A stretch of DNA of 22,389 nucleotides from Larix sibirica (GCA_004151065.3 NWUY0300102234.1:1-22389), one strand, 5' to 3'; positions 9,954 through 19,099 are shown, counted from the first letter of the stretch. The notes: a model not told the origin generated them from the letters alone. Numbers and translations are program-made.

Positions 9954-10090
9954 CCCATTACATAACAAGAGCCGACTGATTTTGATATCCCATTACAAAA
10001 CAAAAGCCGACAGAGTTTGGAATTCATTACATGATAAAACCGACAGAGGTAGACATCCCATAACAAAACAAACGCCTCAGGAGGCACCAA
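9954..10090 (-). repeat. Four 34-35-bp tandem repeats in the LINE 3' UTR
   Basis: Units start at 9954, 9989, 10023 and 10057 on the plus strand. Each holds CCCATTACA...ACAA followed, in the first three, by a GCCGAC or ACCGAC core and a GA(G/T)-rich end. A diverged fifth unit may precede them near 9928. The repeats lie between the third ORF and the (TA)n tail. Confidence 0.8.
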
Positions 10091-10157
10091 CCGGAAAATG
10101 GAGCCCAAAGTGACGCAACATCATCAAACCACACCAGCCCGACATCCAAGCAGAGCA

Positions 10158-10735
10158 TCAACCCGTCGTCCCCGTCGCGTCAGCCAGGTTGACCACCAAA
10201 GGAGCTTCCGCACCAGCTGCCTTGCCTCAGAGATCAATAACCTTCGGGTGATCCACTTTCTTGGGGCGATTTAAGTATGAAATGCCCAAATCCACCGCAA
10301 TGGTGTCCAATTTGATATGGATTCAGTGCGTTTCCTTAGCATGATCCTTGCAACTATCCTCGAGCTTCTTCAAACGATGAGAATCCTCCAGAATGTCGAC
10401 CCTGGTTTCCAAGGTCTGAGGAATGAGCCTTTTTGTGACCCAAAGTGTGACCACCGCTCTATTGTAAAGAGCCATCCGGCCCTGAGTGTTTCCTAGATCA
10501 TGAATCCAGTTGGCCATCGCCACTACCTCCGGCGACAGCTCCTGTTCACCCACCATGCTCCACAAGTTAACTTCCAATTCTTCTAATTCCCTCTGTAATG
10601 ATTCAGGAAATAGGCACAAAAGAACACCGCAGTAAACGCCGCGTGCCACTGTTTCGTACTCGTCCCAGCCTGGGCTTCTTTGACCCTAGGAATATTGCTA
10701 GACTCTCCCTGACTAGGACGACCTCTCAGAGACAT
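10158..10735 (-). pseudogene. LINE third ORF (coiled-coil protein), frameshifted
   Basis: This frame lies downstream of RNase H on the minus strand. A start at 10735 gives MSLRGRPSQGESSNIPRVKE and continues to about 10600. One frameshift leads into a second frame with a heptad-like part (ESLQRELEELEVNL), a middle section (NRAVVTLWVTKRLIPQTLE), another coil (LEDSHRLKKLEDSCKDHAKE) and a C-terminus VIDL-stop-GKAAGAEAP. It is about 190 codons in all. Two in-frame TGA codons (10323-10325, 10227-10229) are broken; the second could be a former CGA, giving VIDLR. No domain is recognised. A comparable ORF occupies the same place in the second LINE at 17695-18347, which argues that it is a real, conserved LINE gene. 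Function is unknown; RNA or protein binding is a guess. Confidence 0.6.
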
Positions 10736-10909
10736 CCTCACAGCAACAAAATTGCCACAATCAAACCACCAGGAAGACACAATAAAGCTCAGTGCAACAT
10801 AACCCTTCTAAGACTTACGGAAAAAATGACGAGAGTCGACCCTGAGCATGGAATTTAAATGCCATACGCCACTCACAACCATTAAATTACCCATAATGAT
10901 AAGGGCCCT

Positions 10910-11152
10910 TTAGTAATGTCGAACGTCCTTGGAAGACGTCATGCTATCAAAGCCCGGATCATCGGCATCCATACGAATCGTGGGGACTCGATTACCATCC
11001 ACCATCCCACACTTCAGATCTCTGATCATCATTGTCATCGGGGAAGCTGAAATGAAAGGACGGGCAGTAATCTCATCCAAGTGATCATCAACTGGCATCC
11101 CGGTGCCTCTATAATCTATAGTACACCAACATTTACGCACCATCTCTTCACA
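10910..11152 (-). pseudogene. In-frame extension after RNase H
   Basis: After the stop at 11153 the RNase H frame stays open on the minus strand for about 77 codons (with TGMPVDDHLDEITARPF and IRMDADDPGFDSMTSSKD), ending at 10910. It is either the C-terminal tail of ORF2 behind a nonsense codon or a spacer that happens to be open. No domain is recognised, and the second LINE has no clear equivalent. Confidence 0.4.
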
Positions 11153-11279
11153 TTATGTAGAATTCATGCCGCTTACATCATTTATCCCACATATGTGATT
11201 TTCAACCGCATGCAAACATTTATCCTGACACGTGCTTGCCGGCATGGTGAGTCCCTCGCCTTCCCATCCCTCAGTGTGG

Positions 11280-11670
11280 CAGTTGGACCCCTGGTTAGCC
11301 AGCACATTAGCCAGGAAATTGGCACTACGCCTGACGTGGTGAAAGGTAACAATGTTGAGCGATGAAATAATCTTTTCCATGCAGGTTATACACCACGACA
11401 GGGCCTGCTTGGACGCACTAGTTCCATTAACCAAATGAGTGGCTAGATGAATCATCACTTTAGAGTCCCCCTCCACGTGGAGACAATTTATGCCATGCCT
11501 CTTTGCCATGCAAAGGCCCTGTAGCATTGCCTCGCATTTAGCCACATTGTTAGTTTCCAGTCCCAGAGAGCCGTAATAACTATACACGACATTCCCTTTG
11601 TCATCCCGCACTGCACCACCGTAACCAGCATTTCCAGGGTTTCCTTCGCAGCCCCGTCAAAATTGAGTTT
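11280..11670 (-). other. ORF2 RNase H domain with two lost catalytic acids
   Basis: The fold begins with WLKLNFDGAAK (Asp at 11656-11658), then a one-base frameshift in a shortened A-run, and continues GNPGNAGYGGAVRDDKG, LETNNVAKCEAMLQGL, CLHVEGDSKVMIHLA and HHVRRSANFLANVLANQG. The expected catalytic Glu (N-x-A-E) is Lys (11537-11539) and the final Asp (A-D-x-L-A-N) is Asn (11306-11308). Both fit G-to-A changes. The domain is a plant LINE-type RNase H that would remove RNA from the hybrid, now inactive. Confidence 0.88.
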
Positions 11671-11989
11671 AAGCCACCCAAGTGAGGGAGGAGACCAGAC
11701 CACTGGATTTTCCAGAGCAGTTCGACGGGGGCGACTGCGACCGATATGGATAGGTGGCGCCCACATACCCCATTGATGCAGAATGCTCGCTTCATTGTCC
11801 GGTAAGTTCATATCTTGCTCAGTCCATGGAATTAGTTGCAAAGTCTCAAGAATGCCTCGCTGAATATGGTTCCATATAACTTCATTCATCTGATGTTTTC
11901 CTGTGAAGATTCTTTTATTCCGTTCTTTCCAAACTTCCCAAACAAGAAAACCAAGGAAGAGTTCCCAAATTTTGTTGAGAATTTTCCCC

Positions 11990-12325
11990 TGAAACGTATC
12001 CTTCCTCTAGCAATTGAGCGTTCCCACAGGGTCAGTTCACAATCTATCCTACAAATGAAAAAGCATGGCTCCCTTATCCCATAAGCTCGAGGAAAACCTA
12101 CACTCATCAAGAATATGGCCAATTTTTTCCCCCTTAGTCCCACAGAGAAAGTAGTAGGACGGTCCTTCAAAGCCCCTCTTCGTGATGTTATCCCACGTCA
12201 TAATTCTGCCCCGCAACACCAACCATAGGAAGAGAGTGATTTTCGGCCAGATTTTAGCTCCCCATAGGCATTTCCATTTACAATCGATAATGGCCTTATC
12301 ATGGCCTTCCTATAGACAGTATGCC
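11990..12325 (-). other. zf-RVT domain of ORF2
   Basis: The region reads CKWKCLWGAKIWPKITLFLW, then LRGRIMTWDNITKRGFEGPS, YYFLCGTKGEK and IGHILDECRFSSSLW. This is the zinc-binding reverse-transcriptase domain (zf-RVT) of plant LINEs, which expects CxxC...H...C. Here the first Cys of the CxxC pair reads Tyr. It lies in the same frame as the RT, behind four stops in total. Confidence 0.85.
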
Positions 12326-12327
12326 TC

Positions 12328-13320
12328 CTACATAGTGAACATACCTTTAGGTTTAAATCCCCGTCTAAGAATGTCCTTCCCCTTCTGAAATTTAATCTGG
12401 CGTTGTTGCAAGATTTTGTGGATGTGCATGCCAACTTCCATCCCCAAGATTCCTGTCCACCAATTCATAGGATTCCAGACTCGAAACCCTCTGTCATTAG
12501 GTTCCTCCTGCCAGTAGTGCTCAATTGTCTGCCAGTTATGGTTAAAAGCAGGGGAGTTGGGAGGTATGTCCTTAACCAGAGATCGAAGAGACTGTTCCTG
12601 CTGCCACGCATCAGACCATAAATTGGCCGATGATCCTTGGAGAACCTCCCAAAAGCTATGTTTCCTAATCAAATCATGCCCCTTCCTAGCCATAATCCAA
12701 ATGTGCGACCCATTCTCTGGACCATCCATCCTGACCCAATCCTGATTATCAACCTCCAAAGCATACTTCTTACCCCAAAAACTGGCCCATTGTTTAGTAG
12801 TATGATTTAGCCATCTCCACCATATCTTAGCTCCGCAGACGATACTCAACTTCTTTGGATCCCGTAGCCCAAGACCTCCTTCCTGTTTAGAATTACACAA
12901 AGTCTCCCAATCCACTAGAGGCCACTTTCTATGTTCTGTATTGCCTCCCAAAAGGAAGGAGCGTTGGATATCTCTGATGTTCTTCAGTCCCAATTTAGGA
13001 GCTGATAACACAGAGAACAGATATAGAGGCATCGATTGTAGCACATTTTTAACCATGACAACTCTTCTCGGGAGGTTTAAAACCCGGAGTGTCCAATTAG
13101 AGAGCTTCTCACGCATTTTATTTAGGAGTTCCTCCCAAGAAACCTTCTTTAGAACAGTATCTGACAGGGGGGCACCCAAATATTTGGTTGGAAGGGATCT
13201 CTTCTTAAACCCTTTAATCCTCGCAATGTTCCTTTGACTAACAGGAGGTGTATCAAAGAAAAAAATCAAAGACTTATCCATATTAAGAGTCATCCCTGAG
13301 GCTCGTAAGAAGAGGTTCAA
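12328..13320 (-). other. RT thumb and connection, longest intact frame of the LINE
   Basis: A 330-codon uninterrupted frame follows the FVDD box. It has the segment typical of plant LINE ORF2 after the palm (ASGMTLNMDKS, LPTKYLGAPLSD, KLSNWTLRVLNLPRRVVMVK, WPLVDWETLC, EGGLGLRDPKK, KIWWRWL, SHIWIMARKG). It ends at a TAG; the frame goes on behind it into zf-RVT. It is part of ORF2, not a separate gene. Confidence 0.9.
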
Positions 13321-14235
13321 AGCCTGCTTAATTTGACGATCTTCCTAAATGGAGGAGTGTCCCATAAGAAGAGTGTCATCAACAAATTGTTGATGCGTTA
13401 AAGCCTTCTCATAAGGTGGGAATTTAAGACCTTTGATCTTCCCCTATTCAATAAGATGCATAATAAGCCTACCAAGACCTTCAGTCATGATCACAAAAAG
13501 GAAGGGTGAGAGAGGATCACCTTGGAGAATGCCTCTCGAAGGCTTGAAGGTAGCAGAAGGATGCCCATTAATCAGGATAGAAAAGAACGCAGTGGAGGTC
13601 AGATTAGCGATTCACTTGATCCAAACCTCGCTGAACCCAAAGGAGCTCATGATTTATTTCATGTAGGTTAAGTTTAATTTGTCATAGGATTTGGATAAGT
13701 CTATATTTAGTAGCATCCCATCTTTCTTGGTGTTCTTGAGGGAGTGTAGGAATTCCTGCGCTAAGATAATACCATCGAGAATTTGTCTTCCTTCCACAAA
13801 ATCTGTTTGCTCCACTTAGATTAAAGAAGGTAGAAGGGGTTTCAGATGATTGGCCAAAACCTTCATTATGAGTTTATAAATGATGTTGCACAAAGATATA
13901 GGTCTAAACATATCAGATCTATCAGCCATAGGAATTTTAGGAATCAAGGTAAGAAAGGTGGAGTTTAAAGCAAGTAGTACCCCTTTCATACTGTGAGATT
14001 CTTCCACCATTTGCCAGACTTCGATTTTAATCAAATCCCAGAAATGATGAAAGAAATTGGTTGTAAAGCCATCAGGTCATGGGGATTTACCATCCTCCAT
14101 TTGATTTATGGTTCCCTCTACCTCCTGGAATTCAATGGGGCGAGTGAGCATTTCATTCTACTCATCAGTTATGAGTCTAGGAATAACAACCTTGATCGCC
14201 CAACGAGCTTTAGACCGGTCTACCAGAGGTTCCTA
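13050..14235 (-). other. ORF2 reverse transcriptase domain
   Basis: All core RT motifs can be read in one frame: EDGKSP-stop-PDGF, LIPKIPMADRSDMFRPISLC, FVEGRQILDG, motif A LNIDLSKSYDKLN (Asp at 13699-13701), motif B GILQGDPLSPFLF and the active-site box FVDDTLL (13375-13386, the F-x-D-D version used by plant L1 elements). The Asp residues are intact. Nonsense codons occur inside, for example in K-stop-IM and IK-stop-IA, and several fit former Trp codons. Confidence 0.93.
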
Positions 14236-14754
14236 AGTGACATCCTTAAATTGAGATATAAGTTCTTGCTCGATGTCCTCATGAGAATCAACTAAAACGC
14301 CCTCATTAGTACGGAGATTGCAGATCTTATTATGATGTTTGTGTTGGATGGTGTCTCTATGGAAGAACTTAGTGTTCTTATCCCCATCTTGCAACCACTG
14401 ATTCCGAGAATTTTGCTTCCATAGAAGTTCTTCATGAGTCAATCGTTGATGTAACTGTTCAGACAGATGTTTCTCCTCCAAAGCAGTTCAACAGTCAATC
14501 CCATCCGCATGATTCGTTCCTGGACCTGTTCCATCTTTATTTCAATCTTAGTTTTTTCTCCTAAAATATCCCCAAAGACATCCTTATTCCATCTTTTAAT
14601 TTTTTGTTTCAACTTTTGTTGAAAACAGTACATCCTCGTGCCATGATGGGGGATAAATTCCTTCCACCATTCCTCCACACAGGTTTGGAACTCTTTATGG
14701 GTTAGCCAAAAACTTTCAAACCTAAATGGCCTATTCATTCTCGTCCCAATGTTA

Positions 14755-15461
14755 CTCCAGATAAGGGAAACCGGCCAATGGTCAAATCCAGAAGAGGCCA
14801 CCGGGCGGGAGGAAAGAGTCCCCCCCTAAAAGCATTATGCTTTCGGAAATGAGAAATCTATCCAGCCATGCGGCCGCCAAATTTTCTCCTCCTCGCCTGT
14901 TATTCCAGGTGAAACCATTACTCCCCATGTCAACATCAATCAGATTGCTATTCTCAATGAACTCATCAAACAAGGTATTCTCCAGAGTGAGGATCCGTCA
15001 ACCCCCTTTTTCTCAGAGAGTGACCTGATAAAGTTAAAATCGCCTCCCACGATCCAGTAATTTTCTTCAAACAATGTCCTAAGCCTATTCAAACTGGTAA
15101 TGAAATTCCTCTTCTCCGGATAACTTCTAGGCCCATAAACATTAGTAATAATCCCTCTCACATTAGAGCCTGTCAGGTGAAATGCCGCAGAGAGACTAAA
15201 TTTAGTGGAGAGAAATTCAGTGAGTGACACAAGCCGAGGGTCCCATAGAATTGCTAGTCCTCCCGAGTGCCCATCAACATCCAACGCCATACACTTACAT
15301 TGTTTCCATATTCTACGGGTATGGAGCTCCAGAGAAGCTCCTGAACATTTAGTTTCTTGTAACATAACAACAGTAGGTCTTTCCTTCAGAATCTTACTTT
15401 TCAGAGTTCTTCTTTTATGGGGACCATTAGTCCCTCTAATATTCCATGAAAATATTTTCAT
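14755..15461 (-). other. ORF2 APE-type endonuclease domain
   Basis: Key motifs of the AP-endonuclease fold are visible in order: FSWNIRG (metal-binding Asn), MLQETKC (catalytic Glu), NVYGPR, GGDFNFIRS (Asp and Asn), NGFTWNN, LDRFLIS and FDHWPVSL (Asp-His). All active-site residues appear to be present, although two frameshifts separate the GDFN part from the DHWP part. The domain nicks target DNA for target-primed reverse transcription. Confidence 0.92.
15458..15461 (-). promoter_or_regulatory. ATGA stop-start overlap of ORF1 and ORF2
   Basis: The last codons of ORF1 (...YSAR, TGA) and the first of ORF2 (ATG, MKIFSWNIRG) share four bases. Both frames are well supported on each side. Such overlaps allow termination-reinitiation, as described for the silkworm LINE SART1 (UAAUG). 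Confidence 0.85.
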
Positions 15462-16081
15462 CGAGCACTATATCTCACCGAGAGAAGAGCTTCCTGGATC
15501 GTGGGGTACTGACCAGAGTCCACCAATCTAGCCCCGATTTCACCTATTCGTTCCCTGTTGGATCTCCTACCTCTCTTCCAGCTTCCTTCTTTGGATTTTC
15601 TTTTACTCTCCTTCAGCTTTAGGGGACCAATTCCCAGACTAGGGATAGGTTTTTTCCTAAGAATAACGTCCTTTAAGAGCTTAAGTTTATTATCTGGAAT
15701 GGAGTGAACCTCAATGTTTTTATAGGCCTCTTCAATGTTATCAAGATCTAGGTCTTCTAGTTCCATCTCCTCAAATTCCTCCTCCATATTTTCCATTGTC
15801 CTAGGGCTTTTCCTTACAGATTTACCTTTCTCCATGATTTCCGGCAATATTGTTTGACACTCAGCCTCAGGACGCGGAGCTTCCTGCGCTTCCATCGGAA
15901 TGGGAGGCTCTAGAAAATATTGATCCAGTATAGAAAAGCTATTAGTACTAGGTCCTTTATTTCTCGACTCAGATCCATGATGCCTCCTGCCCGCTTTCCG
16001 CCGATTAGGGATCCTGGTAAAACCCTCTGAATCAACCTATTCCTGAGGTTTTCCCGCAATTTCCGCAGGTATATTTAAATG

Positions 16082-16127
16082 ACAGTCTCGAGCCAGATTT
16101 CCATGGGTATGGCATCGTCGATAGCAG
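16082..16127 (-). other. Degenerate CCHC zinc knuckle in ORF1
   Basis: The sequence CYRRCHTHGNLARDC aligns to C-x2-C-x4-H-x4-C only if the first Cys has become Tyr and the His has become Asn; a new Cys stands one residue upstream. Metal binding is probably lost. Confidence 0.75.
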
Positions 16128-17027
16128 AAAGGAACATGTTCATAGTCTAGTGTTTGAAACCACTCAGATTCTTCCCATGTTAAGGTAATCCCTTCAGGTA
16201 GAGTCTTGGAAATATTCATATAAACACAGATACGGGCATAAGAAACATACCTTCCCTGCTTAGTTTGATCAAATATTTTAACAAAATTCCCTACGGCACC
16301 TCCAATAGCATTTAATATGTCAGGGTCCTAGTATTCCGTTGGTAAAGAATAGAGTCTGATCCAAACAGGAGCTATGTTCAGATCTTCCTTGTCCGGGTTG
16401 AAATGATCCTTCCACATACGTAGAAATACCCCAGCTGAGTAGAGGAAATAAGGTCCTCCCTCAAAGAACTTATCCTTATCTTCCACATTTAAGAAAACCA
16501 CCGTAAAGAAACCCTTATATCCCAAAAGGAGATCAAAGTGTCCTTTCGGTTCCATGTTGAATGAATCCACCAGGTGAGCGCTTTCTCCGAGGGCCAGATG
16601 CCCATAAATTCCCAATTAACGCATGATCCGTCATGTGATGGATTCTCTCCTTAACCCGCGTTGGATTAACCGAAATGGTAGGAGTACTCAGCGACTTAGG
16701 AATACATGAACCTTGCCTCGCATATCCGGGATCTGATGCCGAAACCTCCATTTGCAAACTGCCACCCTCTCCTCCAATTCCTTTTTCTTCAAGGTGCACC
16801 TTCTAGCTCTCCTACATCTTACCATGCTCCTGCTATGGAGGAGGGGAGCCGCCCCTCCCCTGTGAACACACCATCCTGTCCACCACTTCCCGCATGCCCC
16901 AACACTATGCTCGAGACTCAGAATTCAATCCCGCGAACGTTGCAAGACCGCACTTCTTAGAGCCTCCATTCTCCTCTGTCTATGTCTCTTTTTGGAGTTA
17001 TCTGCCATAAAATGCTAGTTATCCATC

Positions 17028-17039
17028 GATTAAAAGTGT
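17028..17039. repeat. Right target-site duplication of the LINE
   Basis: GATTAAAAGTGT, identical to 9597-9608, marks the 5' end of the large LINE. Confidence 0.85.
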
Positions 17040-17106
17040 ATATTAAATATGTAAATATATTTTAAAAGAAATAATTATAAATTTGAATTATTTTATATAA
17101 ATATAA

Positions 17107-17265
17107 AGCACGCACCACAAGCGGTGCGTCATGTTATATAGAGCATTGATATCCTTGCAAACTAGTCGTAATATATTCAGTGCACCCACCAAATAGAAAA
17201 AAATGCTTTGTTTCCCAGGATATCGATGTTTTATATGGAATGATGCACCACATGTGGTGCGCATA
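17107..17265. repeat. Foldback (MITE-like) element of about 155 bp
   Basis: The left arm ACGCACCACAAGCGGTGCGT and the right arm TGCACCACATGTGGTGCG are inverted copies of each other (roughly 23 of 30 positions agree when extended into TCAT...ATATA). Each arm is itself a palindrome: CGCACC/GGTGCG at 17111-17128 and a perfect GCACCACATGTGGTGC at 17245-17260. The arms bracket about 110 bp of AT-rich DNA. No clear target-site duplication was found. It lies between the two LINEs. Confidence 0.55.
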
Positions 17266-17312
17266 ACTATATACAACTCACTACAAATATTAACACCCAA
17301 ACCATGCAATGT

Positions 17313-17326
17313 GTATATATATATAT
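17313..17326 (-). repeat. (TA)n tail of the second LINE
   Basis: A TA run ends the minus-strand 3' UTR, preceded on the left by TGCAATGTG. It parallels the (TA)n tail of the large LINE. Confidence 0.5.
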
Positions 17327-17694
17327 TTTAACAGAAACTGCTAGATTTTGATTATATAAAAAAGATAGAGTACATAGCAAAAAACAGAGCAGATTGCTCC
17401 CATGAGTGGAAGACAACCATCACTCCCAGTTCATCAAGTTCAGGCTGATAACATTCATTGTACCTACCAGTCCTATGGAAACTGTAATATCTTACGAACT
17501 GTCCTAAAAGTAGTAAGCAGGAATAGAACATTGTGTATGTGCTTCCTTATACAAAACTGGATAAATAAACCAAGTTTCCAGAACTGCAGCTAAACCTAGA
17601 CTATTAGATACGGAGTTCTTAAACATATTTCGAGATAGCAATTAAAACAAAAATAAACTAAGAAGGCCAATCCGTGACCCGAACCAACAACCAG
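17327..17694 (-). other. 3' UTR of the second LINE
   Basis: Non-coding on the minus strand between the coiled-coil stop (17695-17697) and the (TA)n tail. No repeats like those of the large LINE's 3' UTR are present. Confidence 0.5.
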
Positions 17695-18347
17695 CTACTT
17701 GAGGCCGATGTCCATGGCAGCACTAGCAGGTTCCGCTTCTCGGTTCCTCTCTGCACGAAGATCCACAAAATTCCCTTCATTTGCCATAAACTTCTACAAT
17801 TTCACCATTTTCCTATTGATTTCTTCTAATTCTCTGCCAGTGATTTCGTTCTTCTGAGCCTTGCGGGAGAAGACTAAACCTAGAGAATCCTCCAAATGCT
17901 TAATTTTCTTAGACAAGTTAGACTTCTGGGCTCTGACCTCAAGTGGTTGGTGGATGCCAGATTATAGAGACGAAGAAGGAAATTTTTGCACTCCAGATTC
18001 TCACTTCTAATAATTCTGACCTGCATTTCCAGTTCTTGAAGACAGTCGAGAATTTCTTCATCAGATCCAGGGCTACTGCTGATTTCTTCTTTTTCGTGGG
18101 CACTCCCTACCCTGCCTTGCCTGCATTTTCCCGACCTGCAATGTCCAAGCCCTTGGTTTTCCAATTCCACAAATTCCTCGCATGAGTCGTCCTGCTGCAG
18201 ATCCCAGCTGCATCCTCCTTTGGGAGCTCTCCCCATCAAACAACACCTCTCGCACTTCATCACACCATTCCCTCCGCCATGAGGGCGCCCAATACCATGG
18301 AAAAACTCGCCACCACCCTGCACACAAGCTAAACCACGGTGGTCCAT
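17695..18347 (-). pseudogene. ORF3-like coiled-coil frame of the second LINE
   Basis: An ATG at 18347 opens a minus frame with a Cys-rich part (VMKCERCCLMGRAPKGGC; HCRSGKCRQGRVGS), an acidic segment and EEILDCLQELEMQVRIIRSE. A frameshift near 17980 leads to LEVRAQKSNLSKKIKHLEDS, then KNEITGRELEEINRKMVKL, one TAG, KFMANEGNFVDLRAERN, and EAEPASAAMDIGLK before a TAG stop (17695-17697). It is predicted to be mostly coiled coil. Position (3' of RNase H), coil character and the FVDLR...EAEP end match the third ORF of the large LINE (VIDL(R)...AEAP). No known domain is recognised. The open frame upstream to 18692 overlaps RNase H and is not counted. Confidence 0.55.
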
Positions 18348-18660
18348 AATCCTAGAAACACAAAGACAGAGCAAGAAAACAGACGGAGCTCGAAGGCCAA
18401 TTGAGAAATGAGAGCGAGTGGGCATCCGGTCGCGTAGATAACCCTCTCCAAGCTTCCCACACGTCGACCAACTGTCACGCAGTGGGGGAACCATAAATTC
18501 ATGCATGCGAATGGCCAAATAGAGGAGCTTGGGTGCCGCCGAATTGCCAAGGGGAACATTCCAGATGTTTTTGGATTTAAGCATGCCTAAACCATAGTCT
18601 TCATAGTTATAATTCCGTTGACTAGGGGACTTGTCCCAATTACAAGGGTCATGCCTTGTC

Positions 18661-19092
18661 CTAGGGAACCCATGCATTTTCGAAGGTCTCATTATTGAGT
18701 CTTATGGAGCCATAGGGGAGTCCAACTCCAATATTTTCCATTTCATCGGCTTGCTCGTTAAGACTTCTCAGAATATGGAAGAAATTGAGTTGGTGAAGTT
18801 CTTTGCTGATTCAAAGCAGGAGATGGTGCATTTTTGAGGATGGGATTTTCCACTTTCCCACAATACTTCTAGCGTATCATATGATTATTAAAGAGTCTCC
18901 TAGGACCGTCAACTTCTTTATGCCCATAGAGATGGCAATCTCAATCCCTTTAATTAGACCAAGCCATTCAGCACCGTTATTAGTTTTCCGTCCAATACAC
19001 CAAGCAAACTCATTCTGCTTATTCCCCATGGAGTCGATGATTACTCCCCCTGCGCCTGCCAACCCAGGTTGTTTGCTGCTTTGTCATAACCC
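18661..19092 (-). pseudogene. RNase H domain of the second LINE
   Basis: The minus frame reads SSKQPGLAGAGGVIIDSMGN, FAWCIGRKTNNGAEWLGLIK, LTVLGDSLIII, a TGA, SIVGKWKIPSSKMHHLLL, a TGA, and ILRSLNEQADEMENIGVG, ending with TAG at 18661-18663. This is the plant LINE/RNase H-like fold. The Glu (NNGAE), middle Asp (GDS) and last Asp (EQADE) are intact, while the first Asp position falls on a TGA. It is less damaged at the active site than the RNase H of the large LINE. Non-catalytic host RNase H-like genes are an alternative, but the ORF1 directly upstream favours a LINE. Confidence 0.8.
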
Positions 19093-19099
19093 CTGTTAT

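Larger units (their letters stand above)
11153..15461 (-). pseudogene. LINE ORF2: endonuclease, reverse transcriptase, RNase H
   Basis: ORF2 begins with ATG at 15461, sharing ATGA with the ORF1 stop. It has the APE endonuclease, a linker (QWLQDGDKNTKFFH), RT, zf-RVT and RNase H. The first 170 codons are open, then two or three frameshifts near 14960, 14790 and 14480 occur. From 14481 down to 11640 a single frame is kept over about 950 codons, broken only by roughly a dozen stops (among them 14233-14235, 13816-13818, 12328-12330). One last frameshift at about 11642 enters RNase H. The product would nick the target DNA, prime and copy the element RNA. With these lesions no functional protein can be made. 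Confidence 0.9.
15458..16969 (-). pseudogene. LINE ORF1: DUF4283 gag-like protein with zinc knuckle
   Basis: ORF1 encodes the nucleic-acid-binding protein that packages LINE RNA. The start is uncertain: ATG at 16969 precedes a stop, and the frame from 16799 (MHLEEKGIGGEG) joins ERIHHMTDHALIGN. Two one-base losses in A-runs (about 16620 and 16550) then shift into the long frame with HFDLLLGYKGFFTVVFLN and YSAGVFLRMWKDHFNPDKED (DUF4283), the knuckle, an acidic stretch (EEEFEEMELEDLDLDNIEE) and a basic C-terminus (KESKRKSKEGSWKRGRR, possibly nuclear localisation). In this frame from 16615 to the end there are only two TAG stops (16328-16330, 16037-16039), both at places where Trp fits. Confidence 0.9.
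9609..17027 (-). mobile_element. Full-length but inactivated L1-like LINE retrotransposon
   Basis: A 7.4-kb non-LTR retrotransposon lies between identical 12-bp target-site duplications. Reading on the minus strand the order is a short 5' leader, ORF1 (DUF4283 and zinc knuckle), ORF2 (APE endonuclease, RT, zf-RVT, RNase H), a third coiled-coil ORF, a 3' UTR with 35-bp repeats, and a (TA)n tail. This is the layout of plant L1-clade elements, apart from the third ORF. More than ten in-frame stops and at least five frameshifts show it is long dead, yet the ends are preserved. Its base composition is clearly more GC-rich than the flanks. The leader before the first candidate ATG is only about 60 bases, so a slight 5' truncation is possible. 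Confidence 0.93.

Noticed and set aside
12941-13237. Plus-strand open frames inside the LINE (also at 10598-10858, 11081-11365, 15205-15531, 16706-16960)
   Set aside because: They are antisense shadows of the well-supported minus-strand LINE ORFs.
17880-18692. 270-codon minus-strand open frame as one host gene
   Set aside because: Its first part overlaps the RNase H domain in another frame and has no protein family features; only the part from 18347 shows coil and Cys-rich character, and that continues in a different frame.
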